The notes under the pieces were generated by a model. It worked only from the letters and a program-made list of their open reading frames with translations. It had not been told where the DNA came from and searched no databases. The translations under genes were made by a program, and so were the position numbers. From positions 98,438,428 to 98,502,427 of the forward strand of contig OX377205.1 in NCBI GenBank assembly GCA_947396885.1: a DNA stretch of 64,000 nt, read 5' to 3'. The first letter of the stretch is position 1; each line of letters opens with the position of its first letter. Source of the stretch: Heligmosomoides polygyrus polygyrus (Eukaryota; Nematoda; Chromadorea; Rhabditida; Heligmosomidae). Shown here piece by piece: positions 60,689-64,000 of this stretch.

Positions 60689-63190
60689 GAAACCAACGTC
60701 GAGAAAGGCAATCAAGCAACCTAACATTAAAATTCGCATGATCTGTAGGAGCAGATGAGCCTTCATATCCAGGAGACCTTTAACGATAAGTTCATGACCT
60801 TATGTGCCAATAATTTAAAGGCGCTGAGTTTCATTTCAACCGAAAAAATGGGGAGAAAAGATTGAATTCTCGTGAAAAAGCCTGATCAGGAGAGAAGTCG
60901 CTCTGGTGGTGAAAAATTTGGATCTAACTTGTGTTCTTGCAACGCTAATCCTGAAATATGCATTCCACCCCTTGTTCTGGAAGATGTACGCTGAAAGGAT
61001 CCTGCTCGCTCAAGAGCAGTCATACCAGTAACAATTTTGAAAGGATTGATTAGAAGATATTATATATATAGAGAGAGAGATATGAATCAAAAGAGCAGAG
61101 AAAACGTACATGTCGCAAACATGACCAGCATTCGGAAATGGTAGCGCGTCAGCCAATCAGATCGTATCAAAATGGCATGCCATTCAGAGAGGATGAGTAG
61201 AACTAGCATTCTAATTGGCTGGCGAGACTTCGGCCGGCGCGGTGCTTGGTTGTGATTGGCTTGCGCCCCACCACCTTCCAATGCTGCCCATTTTCGCGAC
61301 ATAAAGAAAACAAAAAACGTGAAAAACTTGATCCTTTTTTTCTGGGCATTGTGAAAAGCTTGAAATTTTACGTGGATAATTTCACTTCCTGTTTCCTTCA
61401 GATAAATATTTTTTCATGAGAGACGACGATTTTGAATACGATCCTCTAAACATATCAAAAATAGCTGCAGAAAGACGATTTTTTATTCTATAAAAATCAT
61501 GACTCGAAATTTCATGGGGTATAATTAGTCTTATGACGTTGCATGGCGGAAAAAAGTAGAAATTGCTTTATTGACAACCCAAGCAAACCGTCGTTTACAG
61601 TGCCATGATCGATTCAGGATGTTGCTTCTTCAGGTGGAGAAATGTGTCGTGATGTGTCATTATTCTGCTAAAATCGGCAAAAAATTGAACCCGTCTTGAT
61701 TGATTTGAAGACTGGTCCTACAGTACGACCCGTTCGTTTCTTGAACTTCAACCTTGACCTACGGTGACGAACACAGAAGTGATCCTGCTCTCATGGGTAT
61801 TGACGGAATTCCAAGGGCGTGCTCTGCTTTGAGCACCTTTCTTCTAGAGGCAGCTATACGGTGATCATCTTCGGAAGCAGCTGGCGCTAACGTACGAAGT
61901 TGGCAAAGTCACAATCCACCACCTTTCAAACGTTCTCTGTTCATACAGTATCCACAGGCGTCGAATGAAGAGCACATGTGCAATCGCGGACACACGTTTT
62001 AGCTGGAGCCACAACACCAATGGACCTGCTTTGAAGTTTAATTCGAATCTGAGCTCACATTTCCAACTCTCTATCCGATGAATTTGCTGGATCTGTCTGG
62101 AAACTACAAATTTATTGACACTATTGTACTTCTACGACTTCACAGAGGTCGAAAATTTCTCCAAAACTTCGTCTATTTCAGGTGACTTCATGACCGGGAA
62201 GATAGAGCTCGAATACATCACTTCTAGTCACTCAGCTTCCTAGAGAGCGCTTGAAGCGCTTTGGAAGGCTCATTTCATGTCGCTGACGTCATCTGGTAAG
62301 TGTTGGGTCACTGCAGTGCCATTGACGTCTTCAAGGACGTTTTCCATACGATTGCCACTTCAGAAGTCAATTTCATCGCTCTCACCTCTTGGAGCCGAAT
62401 GGGCGTCGCCAGCCATTCGGAGACAGTCGTTAGGTTCCGCTCTCCGACGGAAGCTACACCCGGCCTGCGGCTGGTCAGGTTCGTGCGATTTTTTCTCCTT
62501 CACGTTAGGAATGCCTCCGTCCGAGCTTCAACGATCATCGTTCGGTAGCTGGGGGCTTCAGGCGGCGAATCAGGTCGTTGGTTCGTAATTGATGGCTTTC
62601 TTCGTCGATTAGCTCTCGAAACTGGCACTTACTCTCATGTGCTTCTACATTATTAGTGTCGATTTGAGCCTTGGTTTCTGAACCGATCAATGAACCTTCT
62701 TGAAAACAGAAGAGAACAAGAATCCTTCTACTTCTCTTGAATGGCTTGAGAACACTCCTCAACGTCGTTCTGAAGTCGATACTCCCCTCTAACTTCCAGA
62801 ATAGCCAATCAACTAAGTATGCCTCCCCGGTCGAGTCCTCCCCACCCTTCAAGCGCCTCTTAAATGTGGCTCACTCTGAAGAATTGGGTGGCGTGGCGTG
62901 GCGCCTATAGCTCGTAACTCGTCGTCTTCTTGAGCTCTCGACCCCTATTAGTTCCCGGAAGCTGCAGAGATCCTGCAGAGTAGATGACGTGAAGTCTCGT
63001 GGCCGTTCCCACGATTTAGAATGCGGTCCTCGCATTCAGATCGCGACCACTATGATGATCTCCCGTGGCTCCGGAAATTCTCAGAGAATAAGGAATAGCT
63101 TCCGCTTGACCAGTTCCAGGCTGAACCCAAGCATAGGGTGTTTTTTACGCATGAACGCGTATACCCTGGGTTAGGTGATCAAAAACGTAG
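60689..63190. other. 2.5-kb unassigned sequence
   Basis: Only a short TATA/GAGA tract (about 61,057-61,081) and GCCAATCAGATCG / TAATTGGCTGGCGAG inverted motifs (about 61,150-61,230) stand out. A 105-codon minus-strand frame at 62,535-62,852 lacks recognisable domains. Confidence 0.35.
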
Positions 63191-63195
63191 AGACG

Positions 63196-63285
63196 TATAG
63201 TGTCCCAAGAAATGTACACACTGCTTGGAAAGTCGTAACTTTGCTGCCAGTAGAGATAATAAAGAAGTGAAGAACCCATATTTTT
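63196..63285. repeat. Tc1/mariner-end fragment, matches 47,130
   Basis: GTGTCCCAAGAAATGTACAC followed by GGAAAGTCGTAACTTTGCTG parallels the 47,130 fragment. Confidence 0.5.
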
Positions 63286-63375
63286 TATATTATTTATTTA
63301 TTTATATTGTAAATAGTTTTATTGAGCATTTATTATATTTTTTCTGTATCTGCTATCACTCATTCTTTGGCACAA

Positions 63376-63510
63376 GGCCCCGTTTATACTTCCGACGCGG
63401 AGCGACGCGACGGCATGTAAAGTGGCCAAATTGATCGATCGCGTCGCTCAATCAATTTGACCACCACACGTGGCGTCGCGTCGCTCGGCGTCGAAGCATA
63501 AACGGGGGCC
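63376..63510. mobile_element. PIF-like MITE family A, copy 13
   Basis: Ends GGCCCCGTTTATACTTCC and GCATAAACGGGGGCC; TAA follows the right end, CAA precedes the left. Confidence 0.88.
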
Positions 63511-63718
63511 TAAGCCAGAATAGCTGTACCCACCTTGGGTAAGCTTTGATATATATCAACTTATTGCTTTGCCCTATATATTATACATCCGGAGTTGGTT
63601 TACTCTAGGGTATGCTTACCTTACCCCACACAGTGGTTTGCACTCTTAAGGATGTTGAGTGGAAAACGCTCTCGTTGAGGATTAAAGCACAAACAAATGA
63701 AGGCAGACGTCTTTTTCC

Positions 63719-64000
63719 TCTAACAAGGAAAGGGTCTGAAGCGTAGTCTGGACGGAGTGAGCGAGTCATACAGAAAAAATCCCCGCCCTTCAATTACTAT
63801 AAAAATGTGTTTCTTTTTTGCCTAGTCGTTAGACCCAAGGAGTAGAAGGTCTTTGAAGTTACTATAGAATAGGCGCCTCACGAGCGCTGGCAGGTCTATT
63901 GTATGCCTTCGATGCCACCGAAGTCAGGCGGCTCGAAGCGCAGTGGATAGTGGTGTCGCTTCATGCGATCGGGGTCGGGGGTTCGGTTTCCCTGCATTGC
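63719..64000. mobile_element. Left arm of a fold-back like that at 35,738 (cut by window end)
   Basis: CTAACAAGGAAAGGGTCTGA, GAGCGAGTCATA, TATAAAAATGTGTTTCTTTT and the tRNA-like GAAGCGCAGTGGATAGTGG with GGGGTTCGGTTTCC follow the same order as the 35,738 element. The right arm lies beyond the window. Confidence 0.75.

Noticed and set aside
62535..62852. LTR-retrotransposon Gag fragment
   Set aside because: The 105-codon minus frame has no zinc knuckle, protease or RT motif and no LTRs were found.

Overview
This window comes from an animal nuclear genome, most likely a clade V (strongylid or hookworm-like) nematode. Three things support that. The LINE has an ORF1 and ORF2 pairing typical of nematode CR1 elements. 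The RTE fragments carry C-terminal blocks such as WTRAVTDWIPRDVKR and GRPPTRWSDFF that I recognise from strongylid genomes. One mariner resembles the hookworm bandit/irritans group. The species cannot be named from sequence alone.

One host gene dominates the first 37 kb. It is the Integrator complex subunit 6 gene (INTS6, also known as DICE1/DIC-1), on the + strand. I reconstructed 20 exons between 2962 and 37368. They join in phase with no stop and total 2691 nt (896 codons plus TGA), close to the roughly 890 aa of the human protein. Introns fall into two classes. Small ones are 55-160 bp, with two of 400-500 bp. Seven are large (1.8-13.5 kb) and packed with transposable elements.

Layout: 1-2590 holds simple repeats, minisatellites and a SINE; 2590-2961 is a GC-rich 5' region; 2962-37368 is INTS6. 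Intron 4 carries a nearly intact CR1 LINE (9.7-14.3 kb, antisense), hAT-like and mariner-like fold-back elements and a palindromic mariner relic. Introns 5, 7, 12, 14, 15 and 19 carry long palindromes, PIF-like MITEs, an RTE fragment and two nearly full-length mariners. The region 37.6-46.8 kb is mostly palindromes, MITEs and SINEs, plus two possible orphan exons. At 47,014-54,151 there is a nest of elements: a mariner shell holds an RTE fragment, and that RTE is split in its FADD box by a 4.87-kb element with ~1.1-kb nearly identical inverted arms. That element in turn contains two further mariner relics. 54-64 kb is decayed repeat sequence with a 136-bp minisatellite between two MITEs of one family.

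The recurring theme is the long inverted repeat. More than a dozen palindromes of 0.3-1.9 kb occur, most of them inside the INTS6 transcription unit. Several carry tRNA-like A/B-box modules. No CRISPR, rRNA or confident functional tRNA gene was seen, and no second complete protein-coding host gene.
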